Shown here one piece after another: positions 44,546 to 57,585 of a stretch of 64,000 bases of DNA. Source of the stretch: Choristoneura fumiferana (taxonomy: Eukaryota > Arthropoda > Insecta > Lepidoptera > Tortricidae); the NCBI RefSeq assembly GCF_025370935.1, contig NC_133490.1:9426751-9490750 (forward strand). The letters run 5' to 3'. How positions within the stretch are numbered: position 1 is the first letter of the stretch; each line of letters opens with the position of its first letter. The notes below the pieces were generated by a model. The model saw nothing but the letters and a program-made list of their open reading frames with translations, was not told the origin of the DNA and ran no database searches. The position numbers and the translations under genes were made by a program.

Positions 44546-47500
44546 CTAATTATAAGATATCTATCAAAATGTTACCAAGTACCTATGTAACTTCAAGTCA
44601 AATACTCAAGTATTTAAGTGCAATTACTAATTTAAATAAAAACGTGCCCTAACCGTTGCGAAGTGATAAAGACTTGCACAACATGCAACCCAGGCAATTA
44701 ATTATGATAAAAACTTTACGTCTAACGGTTCTTCAAAAAAACTTATTAAAAAAACCAGGAAGATTCCCACACTGCAAACTAAGACAGACATGAATTTGCA
44801 TACTATCGTATCATTAATTTTTCAAATGCCCTTTCTTTTCCTGATCGCCCTATACAACCCTGAAAAGATTTAGTATAATAAGAAGCCATTAAAATAAAAG
44901 ATTAAGTAGACGATTTGCATATGGTCTGTGAGAAAGAGTATCTCAAGGGACAACGCTGGGTCGACTCTTTTAATGTATGCACATTAGACAATACAAAAAT
45001 TGTTTTTATGTTCATCACTCTCTCATACATCGGTTTTTTCGCTATTTGTTTTTTACATTCAACTTCGCACGAAGATTTGCATATCTGGTTTTGGTCGCCC
45101 TTCTCGAAATTTGCGTACGGTTTTGCATATTAAAGTTCAAGACTGTCTTCTTAAGTATGTGTGTTTACTTTGAGCTTTATTTCAGAGACAGTGGAATTTT
45201 TAATTTGATTCACTAGTTTGAGGGTCAGGTTTTTTTCTTCAGTAATAATTGTACGTGTATTGTTAGTATCATTAGCGATGCTTTTGGTATCGTGTGAGTT
45301 TTTTTTTATCTTTTGTGTAATACTGAATAATTAAAGTAAGAAAAGGAGTGTCCCCACAATTTTTTATCTAAACGGAATCCAGTTCTGATGCGCTAGTCAT
45401 CGTTTCTTTATTGTTTGGTGAATATTTAGCAGTTTTCTAAGGAGCTTGATTCCGGGTGCTTTATTTTTTAAGGAACAAAACATCTGCTGGATCGTAATTA
45501 AAAAAAAAACTGTGAGAATGTGGGGACGGACTTCCGCATTAATTTGGTGTATTGTTTGTGGTATACCGTTACAAACTGTTTTTGATAACCGTCATGTGTC
45601 TAGTACGTTGCAACATAATACATTTATGTATTTATTTTTTAAATTTCATAATTTTATCATATGAGTGCGAATAACTTTATTATTTATTTTTTAAACTAGA
45701 TGACGCCTGTGACTACGTTATTCGTGCAGATCTCCATATCCCGTGGGAATTCGGCAAAGCTAGTCCTTAGTGCTCGCTTACAAAATTATATGTTCCTAGA
45801 CTCAGTTATTTGGCCAATGCGATGATCTGTGATCTGTGATAATGATGTCAGTTAGATTTTATTTTTATATAGAGAAATTACTCTTGTTATGCATTTTTAA
45901 TCGGCTTTATGAATTATTTAACCGATTTTGATTGTAACATTGTACCTAGTGAAGATAATAATAGTGTATTTTCTGACCTGAGGTACGAAAGCAACCCCTG
46001 TCAGATTTTCATCAACCCAATCACCTATCGGACGACTAGGGAGTACAATAACACAATTGCTCTTTTTCATGAACGCTGCATGCGCAGGCGCAACCCTTTC
46101 GTAAAATATTAAATTTCATCAATAATGGGTCATGCGACAATCATAACTTATTGAGTTATTGATTATTGATCACAATGGACGCGTGCGCCGCGCCAATAAA
46201 GATCTATAGATCAATGGTTTGCTATGAAACCGGATATTTTTTGCCCTGACCATGATAGCTGTGATTGACTGTCGGCGGTTTCCGTTTGGCTGTCATTTTT
46301 ATGCTAAACGGTCCCAGTTTTTCCGAAGTTTCTTGCTTCATTATTGATTTATATGCAGTTGTCTTGCACGTTATCGTTGCTTACTTATTATTGTTTGAAA
46401 CATACCACCAGCCGAACTAAATATTTGAGGATTAAGTTTTAATTCATTACTAGTAATTAATTTTGTTTTTATATTTATTTCTGTATTTACATCTATCATG
46501 CTTACTTAATATGAACTAAAAAAATATCTTATTATTTTGTTGACTTGGTAGCTTACCTATTGTAATAAAGACTTCCTATTGCCCGCGACTTCGTCTGCAA
46601 AAAATTCATTTACTGCTATCCCACTGAAACTGTGCAGATTTCCAGGGTAAAATATATCCTAGTTGTATCGTAGGTATATCTACATTAGGACATAAACTAC
46701 CTCCTTAGTCTTCCGTATGAATTAGTTTGACCTTTACTGCGTTATTGAGTAACTAACGTCAAAGCATCTTTACAGCCTTTCTCATTTATAAATTTATTTG
46801 ATTTTTGATCTTTGCTGTTTTTTTAACTTATCTATTTGATATTAGAATATTTGTTCTTCAAAGAACAAAGTATCTATCTTAATTTCACCACCTTTTGTTT
46901 CAATCACCAGCTGCTTTAAAATTTTCACCCTTCTTCGATACATCATTTTGTTCGTCGGTATGTCTACCCCTACAGCTTATTATAGGATTATTGGGTATTG
47001 GTCCTTTGTCAAAAGTGCGAAAGGGTTTAAGTACGTCTTGTTACCATTCTTTTCATAAGCTCTTTAGTATTGTTGAAGTGATGCGGTGAAGTATTGGAGG
47101 TATTGATTGTATTCATATTGTAATTGTGGGTAGTAGCTGATGGTGTTTGAAGGTAAATACGAAATTGTTAGAAGAATTAAGCAATTTTTATTTACATGGT
47201 TAGAAACGTGATTATTTTGGATTTAATCTGTCATCTCCCAGGATAACAGGATCAAAGGAATTTGGGCACAAATTTGTGCCTCTGGGAGAGGACAGGTTAA
47301 TTGTTTAATGCTGACGTGAGAATGAAGTGCGAAAATTATATTATTAACACTTAAAATCGCAGAACCAATTCTAAAACTTGATAATGATTTGATTGAAATA
47401 GGTGTTACCGATTATAGTCGTTATTATATCCCGCCTGTAATAGATGAATCAAATGATATTACTCGTATAGTCAACTGTTGTGTAGAAGAGCTACGAATGA

Positions 47501-49380
47501 CGAAAAATAAGGTAAGTATAATTATAACTACTCAGAAAAGTTGACAGTTGACATTGTCGTTTCAAAGGTCGTATCCTAAAAACCGTCGATTTGATTTTCA
47601 TGAAACCTAACTAGCAAGTGAAAAATGCACCCAAAATCATTCTATCCGTTTTGGAAAAGTTTGGAAATCATGACTGTTTTATTTTTTTAGTCTAGTATTT
47701 TTTTCTATGTACTACGTTCGTATTTCTCAACGAAAACGCGTAGGTAATATAATAAAGTATTTCCGTTCTGGTCATTCATCTTATAGTCTATCATTATACA
47801 CCTCCAGTAAAAGTCCAGCTAGAAAGTACTTATTTTTCTAGTGTTTTTTTTATACCAACTGATTAATTTGTCCACTTGACAATGTATGTAATGTACAATT
47901 TTTCATGAGTCAATTTGCATATATTTTCACTTCTTCATCTTTTTAACAAATTATTGCATCTTCGAAAGCGAGAATGTCTTATACAAAACCGTTAGCCTGA
48001 TCATTAGCAAGACCTATAGTTCCCATGACTCCCATGATACAACTAGAGCATGCAAATTACCTTAATCCTTCAAATTTCCATACATTTCTACTGCATCTTT
48101 AGATTTGGCAATGACAAATTACTTCGGCCATCGGGGATGTTTCTCACATACAAATTTAAGGAGCCATCTGCTTATTGGAGTTAATGTTTTATTCAGTAAT
48201 TGACATCCATTTGGTTTATCATGCAAAAATAGTGCATTGTGATTGTGCATGTTGACATAATACCATCAATCTGGTGTTTGATTTATGCGAAGGGGTTGTC
48301 GATGTCGATAAATATTTAATCGATATATTTAGTTTGCTACTAAAGTGTTAACCATAGAAAGTGTTGCAAAACGAGTAAATAGGTATTTCTAAAACTGTTA
48401 TCTCAGATTTTGGTTTTAGTGCGTCGTTTTATAAAGTTTGCATTTTCTTAATGATGATGATATATTTTATGTAGGTGCTTCTAACTTTTGCATGATTTTT
48501 ATTAGAAAGCATAAAATACATTTACATGTCTTTACATTGGTAGTCTTTTCTGCAGCAGTTTTAACATGTTCAAAAACAAAAAGATTTTTCAACATCTTTG
48601 AATGGCATAATAAATTAAAAGATTTCAAAACAGAATACATACAAGACGAACAATACATACATTATTTTTTATGGTTTTTAACAACCAGACAGGATAGGCA
48701 CAGAATCACTGGAGTATACATCCCTTTTTTTTAACGATTAAACTTGATTTTTGAAGTTTCTTAGGTTATATACCTACACATGTTGTTACACAAATGATTG
48801 TATTTTTTTTAAATCAATGACAATAGCTGAAATAAGAAGAACAATGGTTCAGTAGCTGATAAAGTCGATACTCATACAGAAACACTGCATTTCTATTCCA
48901 GCCAGCCAAAATGACCGCCACTCAGCTATTTGTCACGAAGGATAACTTCGTGACGTGATTTTTGCAAGCTACATCGATATGTCAACCATCGACTCTTTCC
49001 AGCCCTATAGGATTATCCAAGACATCACAAAGCACCACCGCAACGCCTGTTACTGCACAAACGCATTGTCATTGTAATTTTGTGTTTAACCTGCCCCCAG
49101 CACGGGAAGGGTTAAGTCAGTAATCTACTATTTTTGGTGAATACGGCGTGCGATTTTAATGGCATTAAATCATGAAGGTATTTGTTGATATAACCTACTC
49201 TTGATTCATACAATTTAAAATAATGTCATAAAATACAAGACCGAGCACATTGAGACGAGACCAAGCTACATTGTTCATCGAATTCGTCAAAGCCGTTTCC
49301 AAGATATCTGAAATACATAAATGTATTTAATGTATTTTTGAGTGTCATTAATCACTCAAAAATAAGAAAGAAATAAGAAG
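44546..49380. other. Long right-arm stretch without supported gene
   Basis: Mirror of 32340-37141. Short frames such as 45909-46112 persist in both arms but show no family pattern. A small private insertion of about 35 bp with a GATGATCTGTGATCTGTGA-like run occurs near 45818-45855. Confidence 0.4.
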
Positions 49381-49405
49381 AAGGACGAAGAAAGAAGAAC
49401 AAAAA

Positions 49406-49601
49406 CTCATTTGTGCTGATTCCGGTCCAACACATTAGGTGCAAAGATATGAAGGTGTTGGCTGGAAATCAGCGCTGTAGTAGGCAGCATATATTTACTG
49501 CAGCATAATGCTGAGTCAATTCCTTTTCGACATCATGAAATGTTTTTATTTTCTGTAAATTATGTATTATTTTAAGTTCGATGTCGAAATAAAGTTATGT
49601 C
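49406..49601 (+). mobile_element. Retroposed LINE 3' end, private to right arm
   Basis: The left arm runs uninterrupted through its GAAGAAGAA tract (32281-32330). The right arm carries about 196 bp beginning CTCATTTGTGCTGATTCCGG and ending GAAATAAAGTTATGTC plus an A run, that is, an AATAAA signal and poly-A as in a 5'-truncated retroposed 3' end. An A-rich target matches both edges. The family is unknown. Confidence 0.65.
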
Positions 49602-50474
49602 AAAAAAAGAAGAGGAAGAAGGGATAAGTTTGCCTTTGATATATCTCAATGTCTGTCAATTGTGTTTGTTACCTACTTATTTTGTGCAATAAAAAGCTTA
49701 CAGTTTACATACATACATACACTCAAAAATACATAAAATTTCGATTAAAATAATGAAAGGCAATATTCCCTTCGTATTTTTTAATCCATTTCAGACAGGA
49801 TGTATGGAACCCTTGTAAGAGGCTTGTGGTTACCCTAAGAAAGTCAAACATCTTACTAACCACATGTAAAATGGTTTGCGTTTGCGTACATTTTCCAGCT
49901 TAATTATTCTATTATATTAATGAGTTGTGTCTACTTTTAAATACTTAATTCTCTGAAGAAGAGTCGGATATTGAAGGAAAATTTATGTAAATGTTTAAGA
50001 AAACTGGTCAAGTGCGAGTCAGTCTATTGCAAATTTAATTAAGGTATTTCAGTTGTATTGTCAAAAAAAACATAAAGACGAATTGAGAACCTCCTCCTTT
50101 TTTGAAGTCAGTTGCTATGTAAGTAGTATTTTGTCTATTTAATAGTGTTATTTTCGTCTTAATTCCCAAAAATTACATAGTGAATTTAATTTCTGTTGCA
50201 TAAAAATCAGCGCGAAATTTCATAATTGATGATTGATTTATCTAATCCTAGAAGTTGTAATCGCGCTAAGGTTACATTAGAAAAGTTTATATTTTATAGT
50301 CGTTAAAATCTCTTATACTTTCCAATTTTCTGTACAATTTTACAAATTTTTTCCGTAAAAAACTTTCCACAAAGTATTAAAAAAAAAATTAAATCAGTAA
50401 AGTCATTCTCAAGTTTATGTGTCATGACCACGGGAATTAGGGATTTATTTTATACTTACATATCATAAGATATA

Positions 50475-51151
50475 CAGTGTGTTACCAGGAGCCAGACTTT
50501 TTTTTAAACAAACTAGTGGCTCCGTGAGCTTTCTGTTGCTTACATTTTCGAAAATGGTTCTGCCATTAAAAAAAAAACTGAATTGAAGAAAAAACCATTA
50601 TAGTTAAGTGTAAATGATAACCGGCAGATAATTTGATTATTACTTATCAATTTACTTTGCTGTACATTGCTGGCAATTATAATTTTGTTAGAAAGTAAGG
50701 CACTTGTCCCACCGCCGACGATGAGCGAGAAGCGAGCAGAGCGAGTAACTAGAAACGAGTGGGCGAGCAGCGAGAAGCGAGTGTTCGAGCACGACGGGCG
50801 GCCGCCAAGCTAACAGCGCTGAGCGAGTATCGCTGAGCTAGTTTTATAGCTCAGCGAGTCTTATAGCTCTTGTCGCTGCGACAAATGATGTAAGAGCCAG
50901 TTCTCGCCGGCAGTGTGAACCGCCAGCGATCAACTATTAATATGTGTCTCTTTTACTCACACAGGATCTTATATCTTTTGTTTGTTTCTTGAGCGAGAAA
51001 ATAGTCGATAGCCAATCGTTTCCTCGCCGGCGGTGAGACAACTGCGTAAAAAAGCCTGAATATTAGTTTATTTTTTTAATTAATGAAATGGTTAAGTTAC
51101 AGAAATACCTTTAACTTCCCGTAAAAAAGCCCGCCTGCCGGTAACACACTG
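50475..51151. mobile_element. TIR transposon with nested MITE (right arm)
   Basis: The ends CAGTGTGTTACCAGG and CCGGTAACACACTG are inverted repeats flanked by TATA on both sides. The interior is non-coding. It contains a short repeat shared with 28740-28865 (GTGAGCTTTCTGTTGCTT, AATGGTTCTGCCATT) and a TA-flanked MITE at 50699-51045. The left arm keeps TATA plus the first seven bases of one terminus (about 31433-31443) and nothing else of the element. Confidence 0.75.
50699..51045. mobile_element. TA-flanked MITE nested in TIR transposon
   Basis: An inverse copy of the element at 4134-4494, with ends GGCACTTGTCCCACCGCCG and GCCGGCGGTGAGACAACTGC. It lacks a short piece near GGCTCGAGCGATTAGAGCG and carries an extra GCCAGTTCTCGCCGGCAGTG, so it is a different subcopy. 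Confidence 0.7.
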
Positions 51152-51650
51152 TATAGACAAGGGGTCTTCGAAAACATGTATTGTGATCTTTTGAAGAAAA
51201 TGTGGTTTGCGGCTGCCAAGCCGCTTACGTTTGTTTGATACGATCTTAAAACATGAGTGGGGTAGACAGACTTGTAATTTAAAGGCGTGGTGTATGTAGA
51301 CGATACAGTTGAAGAAATTGAATCTAGTACCAAGATTGAATCTTTTCGCTCGCCTTTTATGTATGTATGTAAACTCCTTATTGTACAAAATAAGTAAACA
51401 AACACAATTGACAAACAATGAGATAGAATAAGGCGAACTTATCCCTTTAAGACATCTGTACCAGTCAACCTTGGAGTGGATGAGAATTGTTATTTTGTGG
51501 AAAGCCGGATTTTATCAGCTTCTAGTGAGTATATTGAATTGGTACTCGTAGATACAAATACCTTTATGTGGTTACTGTGTCGAGTGACAGTTACTTACAC
51601 ACAGCGCAGCTCTAAAATTTAACAAAAAGAAACTATAAATATCGAAATTA

Positions 51651-51797
51651 CAAACTGAAATATAGATGCACAGAAAAACCAGAAAAATAAGACCAGCGCT
51701 GGGAATCGAACCCAGGTCCTCGGCATTCCGTGCCGTGTGCTATACCGCTACACCACCGCTGGACAAGAAAAAGAAGAAGATTCCAAAAAACCAATCT
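51651..51797 (-). repeat. Fold-back tRNA-SINE S1, private to right arm
   Basis: Plus-strand order is one arm (ATCGAAATTACAAACTGAAA), the complement of the tRNA-like head (GGGAATCGAACCCAGG), then a short A/G-rich tail ending CCAATCTTA. An 11-base direct repeat AAACTATAAAT lies at both edges. The left arm has one copy of that target at about 30946-30956 and no SINE. The second arm present at 6367-6424 is missing here. Confidence 0.85.
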
Positions 51798-52554
51798 TAA
51801 ACTATAAATAGTCATATAATTCTTATAAGTTCGAATAAGTAAATTTTAAGTTTGTAAATTTAAAAAAGAAGAAATGTAGTTAGGCTACTTAGGTTATAGT
51901 GAAAAATGCCGTTAAAACGATTTTCACTCATCTGTTTAATGGATAAAATGCATAATTGATATCCAATCGATTTTTATAAAAATATTATTTACTTTTCCTC
52001 AAATTAAATGGGATATACTTGTAAAACTTCCTACTCGTTCCTAATAAGTACTGGCAACTAAGTAGTATGTCGAGCCCTAAGTACGCTTATCCGTGACTTA
52101 CTTGACCAATTCACTGCTTTCTTCGCCACTCTACACCAAAAGCTAGTTCACCATGTCATACATTTCTTCGATAAAGTGAAGTGGGGGTGTATTAATGTCC
52201 CTTACCCTCTCTATTAATTCACGTCACCTCCAGGAGGGTGACGTATTCAACGTGCATAGTGATGACGCCATTTTGGAAGTCAAATTTGAAACAAGTATCA
52301 TAATGGAGTTGACTTTAAATAGCTTAATTAATACTTGTGGACTGTGAACTAACAAAATCAGCGCGCATTGTGAATAAAGTCTATATGTATGACCACATAG
52401 CAATAAAAAGAAAAAAAATACAGTCGAGCTAGAAAAGAGCATGCTTATTTGGGAAGTCACAAGTATGCATTGTCCCAGCTCAGTCAGCATTTAATTTTTA
52501 ATTTAATTTAAATTTAAGTGCAATTTAATTTTAATTTAATTTTTAACAATTATC

Positions 52555-52700
52555 TAATATACAATACAATACAATAACTCTTTATTGCACTCCAACACAT
52601 AGCAAGCAGTACAGAAAACAGGTATATACACAGATACTTTCTGAGGTAAGCAATAGGCGGCCTTATCGCTTCAGAGCGATCTCTTCCAGGCAACCTTTAC
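52555..52700 (-). repeat. LINE 3' end (right arm)
   Basis: Mirror of 30050-30190, starting with the complement of the TTGTATTGTATTG tail. Confidence 0.65.
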
Positions 52701-52741
52701 AATGGAATGGATGGAGAAGTGAGGAATAAAATTTAGCAGTG

Positions 52742-52866
52742 CCCTTAGTGTAAGTTTTCGGTTACAAAATACGTCTCGATCGCGTTCGCGTTAAAATCTC
52801 AATTTGTATGGAAACACGAACATCGCAAACGTGCCGCTAGAGGCGTTGTTCGTGTTTGCATAAAAG
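52742..52866. mobile_element. Truncated MITE (right arm)
   Basis: The right-arm counterpart of 29831-30011. It starts CCCTTAGTGTAAGTTTTCGG but stops after GTTCGTGTTTGCATAAAAGG, where about 370 bp present in the left arm are missing. Confidence 0.65.
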
Positions 52867-53266
52867 GCGCTACAAGAAAAAAAGAAAATACATTAAATAT
52901 CAATTAACTTATAAATTGCTTTAACCGATTTCACGATAAAGGCTATGCTCAAAGCGTTAACTTTTTGATGTAATAATTAAGTCAGATAGCGTGAAAACGA
53001 TGTATAAAGATTAAAACTATTATAAAGACTAAGCGCATGGAAAATTGCAGACTTCCCCCATTTATGAATACAGTGGAAGTCATATTTAGAAAGAAAGAAA
53101 GGTTTATTTTGGCTCCATAAGTACCACCTAAAACTAAGACTAGAACTAGCACTAAAACTATGCTACTTGGAAACACGGCAGGATACCAAAAAGGGTCTCC
53201 ACTCAGCATGTGTTGCCGCACATTATGTGCAGCAACGCTGGTTTTCTGTGGAGCCTAAAAGGTTTA

Positions 53267-53952
53267 CAGCCTTATTCATAAAAAATCCTTAATTGAGGTT
53301 TGATCGGTCTGTTACTTAGCAGACTGATTAAGCTTGTTAGACGGTTGTCAAGAAGTATGATTCATAAACGCTTGCTAGCAGTCTGCTAGTTGTTGAGCCG
53401 CTGATAGACTGATTAGACTCGTTATGTTGGCCACCTTGACAAATCAAAGACAAAAAATGGCCTAATCGATAATTAAAAAAAAAAAAGTTGACAGCAGTGA
53501 CAGCAAATTAGCAGGAAAAAAAATAAAAAGCGAGAAGTTTGTTTTCCCGCCATTTCCGATCCGCATGTTTATGTTGTGCAAAAAGCCATAATTGTGTTAA
53601 TCATCCTATTTTTTTTTCATACTTATTGTTAATTTATTGCTGCTAATTTAGAGGATTTTTAAATACAAATTCCTGAAAATATTTTTTCCTGGTTTTTTTT
53701 TAATCTTTGCGTAACTTCACCCTTCACTAAAATATCTTCGGTATGGTTTTTTGCTCTTGTCAAAGTCAGCTGTTCAAACTTGTGGCGGCCATTTTGTGAC
53801 TTAGCAGGAGATAAAGGAGGGTCTACGGTCCGCTAACTTTAGCAGAGCCTTGATCGACTGATTAGCGCTAACAGACGTTTATGAATCATGTTTTTTAGCA
53901 TCGGGCCTTCAAGGAGCCTTCAAGGAGGTCTAACTTTTTATGAATAAGGCTG
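53267..53952. mobile_element. PIF/Harbinger-like MITE, private to right arm
   Basis: The ends CAGCCTTATTCATAAAAA and TTTTTATGAATAAGGCTG are inverted repeats flanked by TTA on both sides (53264-53266 and 53953-53955). A 3-bp TTA duplication with such ends is the signature of the PIF/Harbinger superfamily. The left arm has the intact unoccupied target with one TTA at about 29139-29141. The 686-bp interior has GATTA/TAATC-type subrepeats and encodes no transposase. Confidence 0.85.
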
Positions 53953-53967
53953 TTAGTCTTTTGGTTT

Positions 53968-54140
53968 TGAATTTCGGCGTGGAGAGTAAGACAGCCGGTG
54001 AAATTACTGGCACTTGAGGTATCCCATCTTAGGCCTCTAGGTTGGCAACGCATCTGCAATACCCCTGGTGTTGCAGATGTTTATGGGCGGTGGTGATCTC
54101 TTACCATCAGGAGACGCACTTGCTCGTTTGACATCCAGTC
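53968..54140 (+). repeat. R1 partial copy (right arm)
   Basis: Mirror of 28940-29130, in plus orientation, from TTTCGGCGTGGAGAGTAAG to TTGCTCGTTTGACATCCAGT. Confidence 0.75.
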
Positions 54141-55639
54141 AAATAATTAAAAAAATAGACTTTTAGTACAAAACCACTTAAACACCCCAGCCCAGACATA
54201 AAATATATGTATATATTGGGATAACTATAGTGGTTTTTACTTCAATTCAGTTTTTCGATTGTTTTTAAATGGCAGAACCATTGTCGAAAAACAACAACAA
54301 CAACAACAGAAACAACAACAGAAAGCAACAGAAAGCTCACAGAGCCACTAGTTTGTTTGAACACCTTAATTATATCATCATACGGAAATAACCGACTTAA
54401 TTCCTAACTTGCCCTCTTGTTAATTTCTGATAATAAATAATTGCAAGCAGCCAGTTGATAGCGGCGCTTAACGGCCGCAAATGAAGATTGTTATAAAATG
54501 CTAAATTACAACATGCGCGTGCGCCGGGCCGCGAAACGAGCGGGGCCATGAGCGGAGCGGGCAGCGGGAGCGGTTGTCAAATTATTGGATTTATTTATGA
54601 AATTGCTGCTTTCAAGATTTTTTTGCAGTAATTTTACAATTAAATAGCTGTTGTCTGCAACTTTGTCTAAGTTTCATGGTTATTTTGCACTTTCCACTGT
54701 AAAAAGTAGCCCAAGTGTACCTATTAATCAAAGACTGTCTTGTCTTAATTAGTAGGTACATGATTTTTTAAATTTTTGGAACTTTTAAAACTTGGTATAG
54801 ATACTCGTATAGCGAGATTTTTAGAATAACGCATTGATTAATTTTTATCGTGATGTTTCACGGGATCAGGATCAATCCCAAAATTCCTTAAGTCTAGGGA
54901 CACGTACAAAATTGCTTTTAATACAACGTTTATGATCACATAATAATTATGAGGTTAAAATATTTTGTAAAATTCTTGGATTTTCTTTCAACTGTAGGAC
55001 CTCATGGTTCATTTATAATCAAATATCAAAATCAAAACGTTAATTTAAGTATAAAGAGCTGTTTATGTGTATTTTTTTACAGGTTGAACTTACCCTGTTT
55101 GTTTTTGGATCAAATCTTGTAAGTTCATTATAACCAACTTCTAATGGACGGATTGACTTTAAGTTTGGTACACATTATAACTATAGGTTGGATGACAAGG
55201 CAATGCAAGTACAGTCAATAAAAGTACAGTGAGCAAATACAGCTTATATAATAAACTTGTAAGCTTGTATTTTGAGACTATCAGTCCGTGAGATCCTGTA
55301 ATTGGCTATGTGTCACTATTGTCATAATCATATTATTGTAAGCTGTTGTTCTCCTACTACTATTTCTTGTGTACAATAAAGAGTATTTGTATTGTATTGT
55401 AATATATTTTTATCAGGAACTTATTATACTACCAGCACCAATACCTCTAACTCTGTGGCCACACATGTTAATGCTGGCGACAGTATTTTATAATTGCGTG
55501 CGCATTCACCTGCCGTAGGTAGATACAACGAGAACCATAGTTAGCGGCGTTTAGTTTTGTTAACTGTATAATGTACATGCTCTTTCAAACTCACGGAACG
55601 TCATGATCAAATGTATACAGTATCTTGGAATACATCCCA

Positions 55640-55910
55640 GTGCTGGGCAAAGGCCTCTTCTTGGAATGAGAGGGCTTGGCGGAATGGAATGACGCGTGTC
55701 CATTGCGATTGGGAACTCTACACACAACATCGATTTTTCTGATCATGTGCAGGTTTCCTCACGATGTTTCCCTTCATCGTAAAGTGCATGGTAAGTTTCA
55801 AATGTAATTTCACACATGAATTCCGAAGAACTTTGAGGTGCGAGCCTAGGTCGAACCCACAACCCTTTGAGAGGCCATTATTCAAACCACTAGGCTCCAG
55901 GGCTACGTAT
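55640..55910 (-). repeat. SINE S2 copy (right arm)
   Basis: Mirror of 26945-27235. The minus-strand frame over it is a SINE artefact. Confidence 0.75.
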
Positions 55911-55929
55911 TGAGTACGTAATGCTTTAT

Positions 55930-56130
55930 TTATTAACCCCCGACGCAAAAAAGGGGTGTTATAAGTTTGATCGCTATGTCTGTCTGTCTGTCTGTAGCAC
56001 CGTAGCTCTTAAACGGGTTGACCGATTTGAATGCGGATTTGTTTATTTGAAATCAGATTTTCTAGCGATGGTTCTTAGACATGTTTCATCAAAATCGGTT
56101 CAGCCGTTTTTGAGGTATTGAACTTTTAAA
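55930..56130 (-). repeat. Dispersed repeat R2 (right arm)
   Basis: Mirror of 26715-26930, starting TTAACCCCCGACGCAAAAA. Confidence 0.75.
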
Positions 56131-56214
56131 CGTTTGCGAGCAATTATACTGTGTATACTTTACGCAGCGAGCATACAGCGCTCTGTCATCATCACCATTA
56201 TCACATCCGACATA

Positions 56215-56310
56215 GGCCGTCATCAACTACGGCCCAAGCCCTCTCATTTTGAGAGGAGGCCTGTGCCCAGCAGTGGGACGTATATAGGCTGGGATGATGA
56301 TGAGGAATTT
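56215..56310 (+). repeat. SINE S2 3' fragment (right arm)
   Basis: Mirror of 26548-26640, ending in GGCTGGGATGATGATGAGG. Confidence 0.7.
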
Positions 56311-56710
56311 AGCCTATAACAGGCAGTTACGAATGTCAAAAAAAACCATAGGTCAAATTGTTACGGTGTCTCGCCACTGAACCTTAAACCTTTTAACATT
56401 TTGTACAAAGATTCAACAAACTCATTAAACAAATTAACAATTCAACAACGGTTAACTGTAGCTCGGGATGTCCCCTGCGTTTGATGACGACATTAGCGAC
56501 CCCAAATGTCGCTGAATTCGTGCCATTATTAAGTACTCTTATATTTCATCCCATACTAGCTTAAAGCTCGCTTTAAGCTGTTCTATATATTTTCGTCCAA
56601 GATCCCGTAGTGGGTTGTATTGTAGCTAATAAATTTACATAATTTGACTAACCGAATATTTGATAAGACTCCATTTATTGGTAAGTACAATTCGATTTAT
56701 TCTCATTATA

Positions 56711-57075
56711 TTATTATTATTATTATTATTATTTATATAATGCACAGGCAGCTTATAGCTGATGCGTGCATATAATTTGTGTAATTGTCTTCAAAGTACT
56801 TATCAAGCCTGTTTTTAAAAGTATTCACTGAGATGCACTGATCACTGTCTCGGGCAAACTGTTCCACTGTTTCACGACGCGGTTGCCCAGGAAATGGCGC
56901 CTGGGGTTGCTTGTACTTAGAGTGCGTATCAGTTTCAGAGAGTGACCTCGCAGCCTCTCATTCATGCTCCGTGTAAATATGTCACTTAGTTCAGGTACAT
57001 TATAGTGTCCTATAATGTACCTGAACTAAGGTACATTATAGGACACTATAATGCACCTTAGTCTACTGCTTCTAT
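56711..57075 (-). pseudogene. L2/CR1-type LINE C-terminus, private to right arm
   Basis: On the minus strand, reading down from about 57016, the frame gives NVPELSDIFTRS, then MNERLRGHSLKL and RHFLGNRVVKQWNSLPETV, then a stop. The RGHS.KL ... RR.F..NRVV..WN.LP pattern is the C-terminal signature of L2/CR1/Rex-type LINEs. The 3' side ends in an (ATA)n microsatellite (56711-56730 on the plus strand as TTATTATT). The truncated 5' side carries a 21-bp perfect hairpin (56985-57005 with 57010-57030) and a third partial copy. The left arm has the unoccupied site near 26118. Confidence 0.8.
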
Positions 57076-57164
57076 CTATTAGCAGTAGATTTATCAGTAG
57101 GGTATCATCTATTGGGCATTAATGTGGCGAACACTGGGACATTTTTATTATTATCGAGTTTTTA

Positions 57165-57585
57165 GTCATCATCGTCATCCCAGGCTTTATACGTCCCACT
57201 GCTATGTACAGTCAAGTGTAAAAATATGAACTTATTCAAAGTTTCTAAAATAAGTACCACAGACTCTTATTCCTACGCAATAAGGCCGTAGTAACATATT
57301 TTTGAGTGGTTTGAATACTGATTTTTGCACTTGACTGTACAGGCCTTGGGCTGAGGTTCCCACGCGAGTCCAGCGCGGATTGGCAACTTCACACACACCT
57401 TGCTTCGCAGGTTTGAGCAGGTTTTCTAACGATGTTACTCTTACCGTAAAGCTTGCGGTAAATTTGAAAATGAAAACAATACTTTCGAAAAACTCAAGAG
57501 TTGCGAGCCGGAGTCGAACACGCGATCTTCTGCTTGAAGGGCCATAGGTCAAACCACCGGGTTACCGAGACTTTTTAGTTCCCAT
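57165..57585 (-). repeat. SINE S2 with nested mariner-type MITE (right arm)
   Basis: Mirror of 25655-26045. The MITE occupies 57209-57337 (129 bp) with TA on each side, and the SINE head is at about 57520-57575 on the minus strand. Confidence 0.8.
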
